64,000 nucleotides of DNA from Limnohabitans sp. 2KL-27 (GTDB lineage: Bacteria; Pseudomonadota; Gammaproteobacteria; Burkholderiales; Burkholderiaceae_C), in the NCBI RefSeq assembly GCF_001269345.1, contig NZ_CXOP01000002.1, positions 2,356,853 to 2,420,852 of the forward strand. Reading direction: 5' to 3'. Position numbers and translations under genes: made by a program. The notes under the pieces are model-generated. The model was not told where the DNA came from. It saw only the letters and a list, made by a program, of their open reading frames with translations, and did no database searches. Below are positions 28,216 through 37,959 of the stretch, one piece after another. Within the stretch, counting starts at the first letter, position 1, and the number at the start of each line of letters is the position of its first letter.

Positions 28216-28998
28216 TCAAATCTTCAAGAAAGACACAGGCAAGTCGAGCTTGCGAATGCGGGCCGCCACTTTGTCGGCTTCTTCACGCGTTTCGTAAGGG
28301 CCCACACGGATGCGGGTCGTGTTCTTGCCATCCCGTTCCACCACCTGGGTGTAGGTTTTCACGCCGGCCTGCTCCAGCTTGCTGCGCACCTCGCGAACTT
28401 TGGCGGGATCATTGAAGGCGCCCACTTGGATGATCACCCGCCCAGCGGGGGCCTTGGCAGGAGGTTTGCCTTCGAGCAGCGCCTGGGCTTTGTCACCATC
28501 GTCCTTGGTTTTCACTGCTGCGGGCTTATCGGCCTTGGCCGTTGCAGCGGCTTCCTGTTTGGATGCAGGCTCTTTGTCCAGGGCCTTTGCAAGCGGCGGG
28601 GACACTTTGGCAGGCTCAACTTGGTTGGATGGTGCGACCGGTGTTCCCGGCAATACCACCTCTTCGCGGGCATCCAGACTGGCTTGGGCCGTCACAGGCT
28701 CGGCGGGAGCAAGCAAGGGTTTGGCTGGCGCCTGGCTTGCTGGGACGGTGGTGCCACTGGCCAAAGGCGGGGTACTTTGACGATCAGGAATCACAATCGG
28801 CGTGTCCACCGCAACAGGCCTGGGCTGGGTGTCAAACAGCAACGGAAAACCCACGACGGCGGTCATCACCAACACCACAGACCCCATCAAACGGTGGCGC
28901 GCACGGCGACGAACCACTTCGATGTTTTCGTTGGGGCCAGAAGTCAGCGCATCAACTGAAGCGGCTTGACCAGGAAATCGGAACTTGAAAAAGGCCAT
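28216..28998 (-). CDS. SPOR domain protein (DedD-like)
   Basis: A 260-residue single-pass inner-membrane protein. A short cytoplasmic start, a membrane helix at about residues 36-55 (GSVVLVMTAVVGFPLLF), a long Pro/Ala/Lys-rich periplasmic linker and a C-terminal SPOR domain (about 185-260, GRVIIQVGAFNDPAKVREV) are visible. SPOR domains bind glycan strands stripped of stem peptides at the division septum, so a cell-division role like DedD is likely. It lies between folC and cvpA, as dedD does in other proteobacteria. The linker is of low complexity and gives no further clue. Confidence 0.92.
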   Translation of the reverse strand: MAFFKFRFPGQAASVDALTSGPNENIEVVRRRARHRLMGSVVLVMTAVVGFPLLFDTQPRPVAVDTPIVIPDRQSTPPLASGTTVPASQAPAKPLLAPAEPVTAQASLDAREEVVLPGTPVAPSNQVEPAKVSPPLAKALDKEPASKQEAAATAKADKPAAVKTKDDGDKAQALLEGKPPAKAPAGRVIIQVGAFNDPAKVREVRSKLEQAGVKTYTQVVERDGKNTTRIRVGPYETREEADKVAARIRKLDLPVSFLKI

Positions 28999-29008
28999 GG
29001 CGTGGTGC

Positions 29009-30298
29009 TCACGGGCTCAGGTGTTTGGCTTGAAGACGCGGGATGCCGTCTCTCAAAACACCGCCCACGGTATAGAAGGAGCCAAAGACCACGATTCTAT
29101 CAGCCGGGTCTGCGGCATCGATGGCCGCCTGCAGGGCTTGCATGGGGTCGGCATGCACGCTCGAGCCCGTGTCGGCGCGGGTGTTTTGCGCTTGCCAAGC
29201 CTGCTGCAAATCGACTGCTTTGGCGGCTCGGGGCAAGGGCAAATCGGTGAAATACCACTTGTCCACCATCGGGTTGACCTTTTGCAGCATGGGCAAAAGG
29301 TCCTTGTCTGCCATGGCCCCCAACACCGCGTGGGTGGTGGGGTAAAAACCCATGGCGTCCAGATTGGCCGCCAGCGCCGCCACCGAATGCGGGTTGTGCG
29401 CCACGTCCAGCACCAAAACCGGTTGCCCCGGCACGATCTGGAAGCGCCCGGGCAACTCCACCATGGCCAGACCATTGCGAACGGCCTGGGCCGTGACAGG
29501 AATGCGTTGGCGCAAGGCGTCCAGCGCAGCGAGCGCGCCCGAGGCATTGATCAGCTGGTTGGCCCCACGCAAGGCCGGGTAGGCCATGCCGCTGTATCGG
29601 CGGTCACGCCCCGCCCAAGCCCATTGCTGCTTGTCGCCAGAAAAATTGAAATCCCGGCCAAACAGCCAAAGTTCAGCCCCCACGGCAGCGGCGTGATCGA
29701 TCACACTTTGAGGCGGCACCGGGTCACTCACAATCACCGGTCGTCCGGCGCGCATGATGCCCGCCTTTTCGAAACCAATGCTCTCGCGGTCTTTGCCCAA
29801 AATGGCGGTGTGGTCGATGTCAATGCTGGTGATCACAGCGCAATCGGTGTCGATGATGTTCACCGCGTCCAGGCGCCCCCCCAAGCCCACCTCCAAAATC
29901 GCCACGTCCAGATTGGCGTGGGCCATCAGGTGCAGAATGGCCAAGGTGCTGAATTCGAAATAAGTCAGGCTCACATCGCCCCGTACCGCTTCCACTGCGG
30001 CAAACGCCTGGGCAAACGCCTCGGCCGAAGCCGACTCCCCGTGCAAGCGGCAGCGCTCTTCAAAATGCACCAAGTGCGGCGAGGTGTAAACGCCTGTGCG
30101 GTAACCGGCTTGCAGCAGCACCGCTTCGAGCATGGCGCAAGTCGAGCCCTTGCCATTCGTGCCCGCCACCGTGATCACCGGGCAGTCAAAACGCAGGTCC
30201 ATGCGGTCGGCCACGGTCTTGACGCGGTCCAGCCCCATGTCAATGGCCACGGGGTGTAACTGCTCGCACCAGTCGAGCCATTCCTGTAGAGTCTTCAT
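29009..30298 (-). CDS. folC: Bifunctional dihydrofolate/folylpolyglutamate synthase
   Basis: A Mur-ligase-family enzyme of 429 residues that adds glutamate to dihydropteroate and to tetrahydrofolate. The P-loop VAGTNGKGST is at residues 44-53, and YTSPHLVHFEER and LGGRLDAVNI are the FolC signatures. The ATG at 30298 opens the conserved N-terminus; a longer frame to 30343 has no ribosome site. It begins the minus-strand string folC-SPOR-cvpA-purF-metZ-gltX. It is divergent from the ArsC-like gene with only 50 bases between, so their promoters must be compact or overlapping. Confidence 0.95.
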   Translation of the reverse strand: MKTLQEWLDWCEQLHPVAIDMGLDRVKTVADRMDLRFDCPVITVAGTNGKGSTCAMLEAVLLQAGYRTGVYTSPHLVHFEERCRLHGESASAEAFAQAFAAVEAVRGDVSLTYFEFSTLAILHLMAHANLDVAILEVGLGGRLDAVNIIDTDCAVITSIDIDHTAILGKDRESIGFEKAGIMRAGRPVIVSDPVPPQSVIDHAAAVGAELWLFGRDFNFSGDKQQWAWAGRDRRYSGMAYPALRGANQLINASGALAALDALRQRIPVTAQAVRNGLAMVELPGRFQIVPGQPVLVLDVAHNPHSVAALAANLDAMGFYPTTHAVLGAMADKDLLPMLQKVNPMVDKWYFTDLPLPRAAKAVDLQQAWQAQNTRADTGSSVHADPMQALQAAIDAADPADRIVVFGSFYTVGGVLRDGIPRLQAKHLSP

Positions 30299-30348
30299 AG
30301 GCGGCGATTGTCGCCCAGTCTTGTCACATTCCATTTGATGCAACCCCC

Positions 30349-30693
30349 ATGGACCCCATTGTTTACGGCATTCCCAACTGCGACACCGTCAAAAAAGCCC
30401 GCACCTGGCTGGCCGACCAAGGCTTGAACGCCACATTTCACGACTTCAAAAAGCAAGGCGTGCCCGAGGCGCAGCTGAACACCTGGCTGTCCGCAGTAGG
30501 CTGGGAAACCCTGCTCAACCGAAAAGGCACGACTTGGCGCAAGCTCGATGCCGCCGTGCAAGCGGGCGTCAAGGACAGCGCCAGCGCCAAACACGTCATG
30601 CTGGCGCACGCCAGCACCATCAAACGGCCAGTCATCGCCTGGCCCTCGGGGCAGATCACCGTCGGGTTCACACCCGAGCAGTGGCCAGCGTGA
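30349..30693 (+). CDS. ArsC/Spx-family reductase-like protein
   Basis: A 114-residue thioredoxin-fold protein of the ArsC family, YffB-like. VYGIPNCDTVKKARTWL contains a single active-site cysteine (residue 10) in the C-D-T-V-K pattern, followed by LNATFHDFKKQGVP. The second half (IKRPVIAWPSGQITVGF) is the conserved family end. True arsenate reductases carry further catalytic arginines and sit in ars operons; neither is evident, so a glutathione-dependent or regulatory role is more likely. It is divergent from folC and 114 bases before a glycine-zipper protein on the same strand. Confidence 0.87.
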   Translation: MDPIVYGIPNCDTVKKARTWLADQGLNATFHDFKKQGVPEAQLNTWLSAVGWETLLNRKGTTWRKLDAAVQAGVKDSASAKHVMLAHASTIKRPVIAWPSGQITVGFTPEQWPA

Positions 30694-30807
30694 ATGGCGA
30701 ATCGGCGCTCGGTCAACTGCCAGCAACAAAACTTTACAACCTCGCCACACGCCAGACAGCTCGATCGGCATAAACTTCATCCCGCCAAAGCTCCAACGAC
30801 ACTTTTC

Positions 30808-31422
30808 ATGCAAAAACAAGCCACCATCGCTTTGATCTGTGCCACAGCTGCTTGGGCGCATGCCCAGGAAGTCGGTCAGGTCATCACACGCACCGCTGTT
30901 TACCAACAAGTGGCCGTGCCGCGACAGACCTGTACAACCCCACCCCCCACAGCCCCTGCCGCGACTTCTGGCGGGGGGGCCATCATCGGCGCCATCGCAG
31001 GGGGGCTGATTGGCAGCCAGCTGGGCGGTCGGGACAGCCAGGGCATCACCGCCATGGCCGGGATGATTGGCGGCGCGGTGCTGGGCAACAAGGTGGAGGG
31101 CCAAGGCGCACCCACGCCCACCACCACCTGCACCACGCAAACCGTCTACGAAAACCGCCTGATCGGCTACAACGTGCTTTATGAATATGCGGGCAAGCAA
31201 TACAACGTCCAACTGCCCCAAGACCCCGGTCCAACCATCCCGCTGCAAGTCACGCCCATGCTCGCCCCGCGGTCCCAAGCGCCCGAGACCACCACGGTGA
31301 TCACCGAATCGCGTGTGGTTTATGTGCCCACGCCTGTGTACCGCAGCCCCCCACCCGTCTTCAGCCACGTGAACATCGGCTGGGCATGGGCCCCTGTGCA
31401 CCGGCATGGCCACTGGCGCTGA
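30808..31422 (+). CDS. Glycine-zipper 2TM domain envelope protein
   Basis: A 204-residue exported protein. Residues 1-19 form a signal peptide ending AHA, cut before QEV; there is no lipobox cysteine, so it is not an obvious lipoprotein. The glycine-zipper segment runs from about 60 to 100 (GGGAIIGAIAGGLIGSQLGG and GGAVLGNKVEG), a pattern seen in outer-membrane-associated 17 kDa-antigen-like proteins. The C-terminal third is Pro/Thr-rich. The ATG at 30808 places the signal peptide correctly; the upstream frame to 30694 is rejected. Function is unknown, probably envelope-related. Confidence 0.85.
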   Translation: MQKQATIALICATAAWAHAQEVGQVITRTAVYQQVAVPRQTCTTPPPTAPAATSGGGAIIGAIAGGLIGSQLGGRDSQGITAMAGMIGGAVLGNKVEGQGAPTPTTTCTTQTVYENRLIGYNVLYEYAGKQYNVQLPQDPGPTIPLQVTPMLAPRSQAPETTTVITESRVVYVPTPVYRSPPPVFSHVNIGWAWAPVHRHGHWR

Positions 31423-31494
31423 GCCGAACCTTAAACATCCTCCTGCGGTCAGACCTGATGTCTGGCCTAAAATGTCGGGTTGATTTGCCGCGAA

Positions 31495-31517
31495 GGGCGT
31501 CTCAAGACGCTCTTTTG
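31495..31517 (+). terminator. Hairpin with T-run before ppnP
   Basis: GGCGTCT and AGACGCT pair around a tiny loop, with one further G-U pair outside, followed by CTTTT. It ends the glycine-zipper transcript or attenuates ppnP-argG, since a TAAAAT -10-like box lies before it at 31468-31473. Which one applies is open. Confidence 0.45.
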
Positions 31518-31555
31518 CATTGACGCGGCCACCACCGACCCAGAAAGTCCCACCC

Positions 31556-31873
31556 ATGACCACCGAAAAAATCGACGGCGTCTCCGTCAACACCCAAGCC
31601 AATGTTTACTTTGACGGCAAATGCGTCAGCCACGGCCTGACCCTGCCCGATGGCACCAAGCTGTCGGTGGGTGTGATCCTGCCGTCCACCCTGACCTTCA
31701 ACACCGGGGCGCCCGAAATCATGGAATGCGTCGGCGGTTCTTGCGAATACAAGCTCGACGGCAGCAATGAATGGGTCAAATCCAGCGCGGGCCAGGAGTT
31801 CAGCATCCCCGGCAACTCCAAATTCGAGATCCGTGTGACCGAGCCCTACCACTACATCTGCCACTTTGGCTGA
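31556..31873 (+). CDS. ppnP: Pyrimidine/purine nucleoside phosphorylase (PpnP/YaiE family)
   Basis: A 105-residue single-cupin protein of the DUF1255 family. VNTQANVYFDGKCVSHGLTL and VLPSTLTFNTGAPEIMECV are the conserved beta strands. E. coli PpnP (YaiE) cleaves many nucleosides with phosphate to free base and ribose-1-phosphate, and that activity is transferred here by similarity. The ATG at 31556 gives the standard length; the in-frame start at 31520 has no support. It precedes argG by 9 bases and is probably co-transcribed, with no evident metabolic reason. Confidence 0.9.
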   Translation: MTTEKIDGVSVNTQANVYFDGKCVSHGLTLPDGTKLSVGVILPSTLTFNTGAPEIMECVGGSCEYKLDGSNEWVKSSAGQEFSIPGNSKFEIRVTEPYHYICHFG

Positions 31874-33223
<1,350 letters not shown>

Positions 33224-33242
33224 GTTTTTTGTCGCTTCAATG

Positions 33243-33268
33243 AAAAACGGCCTTCGGGCCGTTTTTTT
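33243..33268 (+). terminator. Rho-independent terminator after argG
   Basis: AAACGGCC and GGCCGTTT pair around a stable TTCG tetraloop and are followed by seven T. It begins 20 bases after the argG stop. Confidence 0.95.
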
Positions 33269-33296
33269 GTATGCTTCGTTTTTGTGGGTGTTGTCC

Positions 33297-33507
33297 GCCT
33301 TGTCAGGGCGGCCAGCCGGCCAGCCTCATAACTCGCTTCGCTCGCCAAATCGGCTGGTCCGTCTGCCCACCCTGACAAGGCTACGCCTGTTGAAAACCAG
33401 CACGATTGGGGTGACATCACCGACGCAGCGCTGGGTTGGGGCCTGAGCGGATCGGCCGATTTGGCGAGCGAAGCGAGTTATGAGGCCGACCGCTGAGGCC
33501 CCAACCC
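33297..33507. repeat. Nested inverted-repeat element between convergent genes
   Basis: The space between argG and murB has no gene; apart from the argG terminator it holds this structure. A perfect 32-base inverted repeat has arms at 33323-33354 and 33455-33486 (core CTCGCTTCGCTCG). The first arm is bracketed by a 12-base inverted repeat (33297-33308 with 33370-33381), and the second by an 18-base one with a single mismatch (33433-33450 with 33490-33507). Each copy of the long arm thus sits in the loop of its own hairpin, in opposite orientation. It resembles a paired REP/BIME-like palindromic element; mobility is unproven. Confidence 0.75.
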
Positions 33508-33537
33508 GGTGCGGCAAACAACCACAAACGCCCAAAA

Positions 33538-34590
33538 TCAAATCACAACAGGCTCAGGCTCCAGCCGAATTCCAAACCGCTCGTACACACTGGTCTGAAT
33601 CGCTTTGGCCAGCGTCATCACCTCGCCCCCGGTGCAGGGGTTCTCGCGTCCACCCCGGTTCACCAGCACCAGCGCCTGTTTTTCATAGACCCCGGCGTGG
33701 CCCACGGTCTTGCCTTTCCAGCCGCAGGCGTCGATCAACCAACCTGCCGCCAGTTTGATGCTGCCGTCGGGCATGGGGTAATGCACCACTTTGGGGTCAC
33801 GGGCGATGATGTCGGCGCATTGCTCGGGGGTCACGCTCGGGTTCTTGAAGAAGCTGCCCGCATTGCCAATCACCTGAGGATCAGGCAGTTTGACACGGCG
33901 GATCGCCACCACCCAGTCAAAAATCTGCCGGGCATCGGGGTTATGGATGCCGGTCTCGGCCATCTTGCGTTCCAGGTCCAGGTAGCCCAACTCGGGCTTC
34001 CAGCGCTTTGGCAGTGCAAAGCGCACCCGCAAGATAACGGCCCGCCCGGCCAGGCCCAAACCATCGGAACCACCCGAAGCGTGCTTGAACACCGAGTCTC
34101 GGTAGCTGAAGCCGCATTGCGCGGCGTTCAGGCTGAACAACTCGCCGGTGAACAGGTCCATCGCATCGAGCGAATCGAAACGGTCTTGCAGTTCCACCCC
34201 GTAAGCACCGATGTTTTGCACAGGTGATGCGCCCACAGTACCTGGAATCAGCGCCATGTTTTCCAGACCCGGGTAACCGTTGTCCAGCGTCCAGGCCACC
34301 AACTCGTGCCAGTCCACGCCAGCGCCCGCTTCAACGACCCAGTGTTTGTCCGTTTCTGACACCAAACGCATGCCCGGCACCTCGACTTTGAGCACGAGCG
34401 CTTTGACATCCCCAGTCAACACGATGTTGCTGCCGCCGCCCAGCACTTGCCGGGGCAAAGTGGCCAAAGTCGGATCGGCCAGCACCGCGAAAAGGTCGGC
34501 TTCGGAGCGGACCCGCACCAAAGCCTGGGCTTTGGCGGCGATGCCGAACGTGTTGTACGGCTGCAGGGGGACATTTTTCTCCAGGTTCAT
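33538..34590 (-). CDS. murB: UDP-N-acetylenolpyruvoylglucosamine reductase
   Basis: A FAD enzyme of 350 residues that reduces the enolpyruvyl group with NADPH to give UDP-MurNAc for peptidoglycan. [10 protein letters not shown] is the FAD-binding motif, [20 protein letters not shown] a conserved MurB block, and [10 protein letters not shown] carries the catalytic serine region; the length fits the E. coli type I enzyme. It is divergent from the YajQ gene with 40 bases between and convergent with argG across the repeat element. It appears monocistronic and is expected to be essential. Confidence 0.96.
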   Translation of the reverse strand: MNLEKNVPLQPYNTFGIAAKAQALVRVRSEADLFAVLADPTLATLPRQVLGGGSNIVLTGDVKALVLKVEVPGMRLVSETDKHWVVEAGAGVDWHELVAWTLDNGYPGLENMALIPGTVGASPVQNIGAYGVELQDRFDSLDAMDLFTGELFSLNAAQCGFSYRDSVFKHASGGSDGLGLAGRAVILRVRFALPKRWKPELGYLDLERKMAETGIHNPDARQIFDWVVAIRRVKLPDPQVIGNAGSFFKNPSVTPEQCADIIARDPKVVHYPMPDGSIKLAAGWLIDACGWKGKTVGHAGVYEKQALVLVNRGGRENPCTGGEVMTLAKAIQTSVYERFGIRLEPEPVVI

Positions 34591-34630
34591 GGGAGAATTG
34601 TCGCATCCTCAACCTCGGACTTTTACCGCC

Positions 34631-35116
34631 ATGCCCTCGTTTGATACCGTTTGCGAACCCAATATGGTCGAAGTGCGCAACGCCGTTGACACTTCTGCCA
34701 AAGAAATCGGCACCCGCTTTGACTTCAAAGGTACCTCGGCCAAGATCGAGCTCAAAGACAAAGAGATCACGATGTTCGGCGATGCCGACTTTCAGCTGAC
34801 GCAGGTCGAAGACATCCTGCGCAACAAATTGACCAAGCGCAACGTCGACGTGCGCTTTCTGGACATTGGCAAAGTCGAGAAAATCGGCGGCGACAAAGTC
34901 AAGCAGGTGATCAAGGTCAAAAATGGCATCGAAACCGAAGATGCCAAGAAAATCACCAAACTCATCAAAGAAAGCAAAATCAAGGTGCAAGCCTCGATTC
35001 AGGGCGATGCGGTGCGCGTGACCGGTGCCAAGCGCGACGACTTGCAAGAAGCCATGGCGCTGCTGCGCAAGGACATGACCGAGTTGCCGCTGTCCTTCGA
35101 CAACTTCAGAGATTAA
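34631..35116 (+). CDS. YajQ family nucleotide-binding protein
   Basis: A 161-residue protein of the YajQ/DUF520 family. [20 protein letters not shown] is the invariant start, and [19 protein letters not shown] and [20 protein letters not shown] complete the duplicated ferredoxin-like fold. Xanthomonas and Pseudomonas members bind cyclic di-GMP and act in virulence regulation; others were reported to bind nucleotides or tRNA. The ATG at 34631 gives the standard length, while the open frame to 34280 runs through murB antisense. It is convergent with the dioxygenase gene, 12 bases apart. Confidence 0.92.
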   Translation: MPSFDTVCEPNMVEVRNAVDTSAKEIGTRFDFKGTSAKIELKDKEITMFGDADFQLTQVEDILRNKLTKRNVDVRFLDIGKVEKIGGDKVKQVIKVKNGIETEDAKKITKLIKESKIKVQASIQGDAVRVTGAKRDDLQEAMALLRKDMTELPLSFDNFRD

Positions 35117-35128
35117 AGCGCTCGGTAC

Positions 35129-35881
35129 TCAAGCCTTGGGCACAGGCTGATCCAGGAAGCCCCCAGAGCGCAAAGTGACCACCAAGGTGTCACGCCATCC
35201 GCCTGGTTGTTCGGGCTGAATGGGCGTGGTTTCGTGGATCACTCGGGTATCGTCCAGCAGCAACACGGACCAAGGCTCGCTCAAGGTGAATCGCTGACCT
35301 CGCGGGCTGTCCATGTCAAACACCCTCGTCTCGCCACCTTTGATGCCGTGTCGCCCCACCAAAAACACCGCCACCCAATTCACGCCATCGCGGTGCGCGC
35401 CTTCGGGCGTGGGACGGCCAATGCCGTCGGTGGTGTCGATGCGAAACTGGTGCGCTTCTGTGAACCAGGTCTGATCGCCTTGCGCCGCTGAGGCCACATG
35501 GCCCAGCCAACACAGCAACTTTTGCCAAGCCGCTTGCTGCACCACTTCTGCGGTCATGGGCTCAAACCAACGCTGCATGCCACCGTGCAAGGCGTTGTAG
35601 GACAAGGGCTGCCAGTGGGCCCGATGCGGCATGGCCTGCGCCAGATCGCCCGTGACCTCAAAGCTGGCATGTCGCCTGCGGCGATAGCGCCCCCCATCTT
35701 TCAGGTACTGGTCGGGCGGCAAGTCGTGCCAACTCGGTTCCAGCGCCTGCAAGTCGTGAAGCGACAGATCGGCCAAAGCGCAAACGCTGGCAGCCCCCAA
35801 CACCGCAAACCCCTGGTCTGCCAAGGTGGCGCTCAGCAGGTCGGGCGCTGTCAGCGGGGGTTGCAGCATGGCTTGGGGCAT
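35129..35881 (-). CDS. 2-oxoglutarate/Fe(II)-dependent dioxygenase family protein
   Basis: A 250-residue protein of the 2OG-Fe dioxygenase family (PF10014 type), relatives of which hydroxylate free amino acids such as isoleucine. The iron ligands are the His and Asp in PEGAHRDGVNWV and the distal His in DDTRVIHETTPI, with RDTLVVTLR supplying the 2-oxoglutarate arginine. It lies 13 bases downstream of the core methionine synthase on the same strand, so one operon is likely. Substrate unknown. Whether it supports the methionine synthase, an oxygen-dependent enzyme class in some relatives, is speculation. Confidence 0.85.
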   Translation of the reverse strand: MPQAMLQPPLTAPDLLSATLADQGFAVLGAASVCALADLSLHDLQALEPSWHDLPPDQYLKDGGRYRRRRHASFEVTGDLAQAMPHRAHWQPLSYNALHGGMQRWFEPMTAEVVQQAAWQKLLCWLGHVASAAQGDQTWFTEAHQFRIDTTDGIGRPTPEGAHRDGVNWVAVFLVGRHGIKGGETRVFDMDSPRGQRFTLSEPWSVLLLDDTRVIHETTPIQPEQPGGWRDTLVVTLRSGGFLDQPVPKA

Positions 35882-35894
35882 GAAGGGCTCCGTT

Positions 35895-36914
35895 TCAAGC
35901 GTAGCGCTGGCTGGCCAGTTTGGCGCCTTCGGCCAGGGCCTTGAGCTTGGCTTCGGCCACGGCGCGGCTCATGGGGGCGAGGCCGCAGTTGGTGCAGGCG
36001 ATCAAGCGGTGCTTGGGCACGAACTGCAGCGCCCGGCCAATGGTGTCGGCAATTTCTTCGGCCGTCTCAATGGCCGGGTTGGCAACATCGATCACGCCGA
36101 CCATCACATCCTTGCCTTCCAGCAGCTTCATCATCTCCATCGGCACATGCGAGTGCATGCACTCCAAGCTCACTTGCTGGATGCTGCTTTTGGCCAGCGC
36201 CGGGAACACCTTTTCGTATTGACGCCACTCGTGGCCCAGCGTTTCTTTCCATTTGTTGTTGGCTTCGATGCCGTAGCCATAGCAAATGTGCACGGCGGTG
36301 GTGCAGGTCAGGCCGCGCGCGGCCACCTCAAGCGCCTTCACCCCCCAGTCGGCCGCGTCGTCCATGTAGACGTTGAAAGCGGGCTCGTCGAACTGGATGA
36401 TGTCCACGCCATCGGCTTGCAGCGCCAGCGCTTCCTGATTGAGCAGCTCGGCAAAGGCCATGGCCATCTTGACCTTGTCGCCGTAAAAGCGGTCGGCCAC
36501 GGTGTCCACAATCGTCATCGGGCCAGGCAAGGTGAATTTGAGTTTCTTTTGGGTGTGGGCACGGGCCAGTTGGGCCTCAAAGGCGTGCACACGGCCCTTC
36601 AGGCGCAGCGGCGCGATGACTTGCGGCACCTGCGCGTCGTAGCGGTTGTTGCGGATGCCCATGGTGACTTTGTTCACGAAGTCGATGCCCTCGACCTGCT
36701 CCACGAAGCCGTGCACAAAGTGCTGACGGGCTTGTTCGCCGTCGCCAATCACGTCCAGGCCCGCGTCTTCTTGCGCCTTGATCCACAGCAGCGTGGCATC
36801 GGCCTTGGCTTGCTGCAGCTCGGGGCCCTGGGTGGTCCACTGGGGCCAGAGTTTTTCGGTTTCGGCCAGCCAGGCGGGTTTGGGCAAGCTGCCAGCGATC
36901 GCAGTGGTGAACAT
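35895..36914 (-). CDS. Core-MetE type methionine synthase
   Basis: A 339-residue cobalamin-independent methionine synthase-like protein holding only the C-terminal catalytic barrel of MetE, which is about 750 residues. The zinc ligands are visible: His and Cys in TAVHICYGYG, Glu in VSLECMHSH and Cys in IACTNCGLAP. DVIGDGEQARQHFVHGFVE and IIQFDEPAFNVYMDD bind homocysteine. Short forms fall into folate-independent families (MesA-MesD); MesD from Acinetobacter needs oxygen and the DUF1852 partner MesX, which is not in this window. The methyl donor here is therefore unknown. Neighbours are a dioxygenase and a flavin monooxygenase. Confidence 0.85.
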   Translation of the reverse strand: MFTTAIAGSLPKPAWLAETEKLWPQWTTQGPELQQAKADATLLWIKAQEDAGLDVIGDGEQARQHFVHGFVEQVEGIDFVNKVTMGIRNNRYDAQVPQVIAPLRLKGRVHAFEAQLARAHTQKKLKFTLPGPMTIVDTVADRFYGDKVKMAMAFAELLNQEALALQADGVDIIQFDEPAFNVYMDDAADWGVKALEVAARGLTCTTAVHICYGYGIEANNKWKETLGHEWRQYEKVFPALAKSSIQQVSLECMHSHVPMEMMKLLEGKDVMVGVIDVANPAIETAEEIADTIGRALQFVPKHRLIACTNCGLAPMSRAVAEAKLKALAEGAKLASQRYA

Positions 36915-36939
36915 GTCAAAAATCCTGAAAATTTAAAAA

Positions 36940-37959
36940 TCAAAGGGTGGAGTTTGCAGCAAGTGTAAATTCCCGCGCGAGCAATTCGTAAGAGCGCATT
37001 TGGGCCGCAGGGTCATGCGTCCAGGTGATGACGACCAACTCATCCACCTCCAGCCGTGCCGCCAACTGGCGCAGCTTGCGGCCCACCGTCGCAGCCGAGC
37101 CAATCAAGGCCGAGTCACGCAGGCGCTCCAAAGCGAACTGCTCGGCCGGGCTGTACTCGCGCGCCGCTTCTTCGGGCGGCAAGAGCGCACCGATGCGGCC
37201 CAAGTTGCGATCCATTTTCCAGCGGGCACGGCTCTCAAACAGGCGCAGCGCCTCTTCGTCGGTGTCGGCAGCCAAGGCCCACACGCAAAGCGCAGCGTTT
37301 GGCTTTTCCAGACCTGCACTGGGGCGGAAAGTTTCACGGTAAATCTGCAAGGCTTCGTCAGCGCCCTGCCCATCGGTAATGAAGTAAGCAAACGCATAGG
37401 GCAGCCCCAAGTGCGCCGCCAGCTGAGCACCGTAGTCCGAACTGCCCAGCATCCAGACGTCTGGCGAGGTCTCTGATTGAGGATAGGCATAAACGTTGTG
37501 CCCAGGATGGCCCGGGGGCAAATTGTGCCCACTCACCCAGGCTTGCAGCTCCATGACCTGTTGAGGAAAGCGCTCAGAGGCGTTGCGGTCGGGGTTGAGC
37601 AGCTGGGCCGTCCTTCCATCGCTGCCCGGCGCACGCCCCACACCCAGATCGATGCGTCCGGGCGCCAGCGCATCGAGCACCCGAAACTGCTCGGCCACCT
37701 TGAGCGCCGAGTAATGCGGCAGCATAACGCCCGCACTGCCCAGACGAATGCGCTGTGTGCGTGCCGCAATGGCAGCCATCAAGACCTCTGGGGCAGTGCC
37801 CACAATGCTCGGATGGCTGTGGTGCTCGCTCACCCAAAAGCGGTGATAACCCCAGGCCTCGGCACTTTCGGCCAGCGCCAGGGTTTGTCGAATGGTGGCG
37901 TCTTGGCCACGTCCAGCAGCAGCTGCAGACTGGTCAAGAACAGAAAGTTTCAGGCTCAT
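36940..37959 (-). CDS. LLM-class flavin-dependent monooxygenase
   Basis: A bacterial-luciferase-like monooxygenase of 339 residues. LSVLDQSAAAAGRGQDATIRQ opens the barrel in trimmed form, YHRFWVSEHHSHPSIVGTAP is the conserved substrate and flavin face, and VGRAPGSDGRTAQLL binds FMN phosphate. The ATG at 37959 overlaps the stop of the upstream ligase gene by four bases, deciding the start and implying coupled translation. It precedes the core methionine synthase by 25 bases. Members use reduced flavin and oxygen on alkanes, sulfonates or aldehydes, or act as reductases; the substrate is unknown. Confidence 0.87.
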   Translation of the reverse strand: MSLKLSVLDQSAAAAGRGQDATIRQTLALAESAEAWGYHRFWVSEHHSHPSIVGTAPEVLMAAIAARTQRIRLGSAGVMLPHYSALKVAEQFRVLDALAPGRIDLGVGRAPGSDGRTAQLLNPDRNASERFPQQVMELQAWVSGHNLPPGHPGHNVYAYPQSETSPDVWMLGSSDYGAQLAAHLGLPYAFAYFITDGQGADEALQIYRETFRPSAGLEKPNAALCVWALAADTDEEALRLFESRARWKMDRNLGRIGALLPPEEAAREYSPAEQFALERLRDSALIGSAATVGRKLRQLAARLEVDELVVITWTHDPAAQMRSYELLAREFTLAANSTL

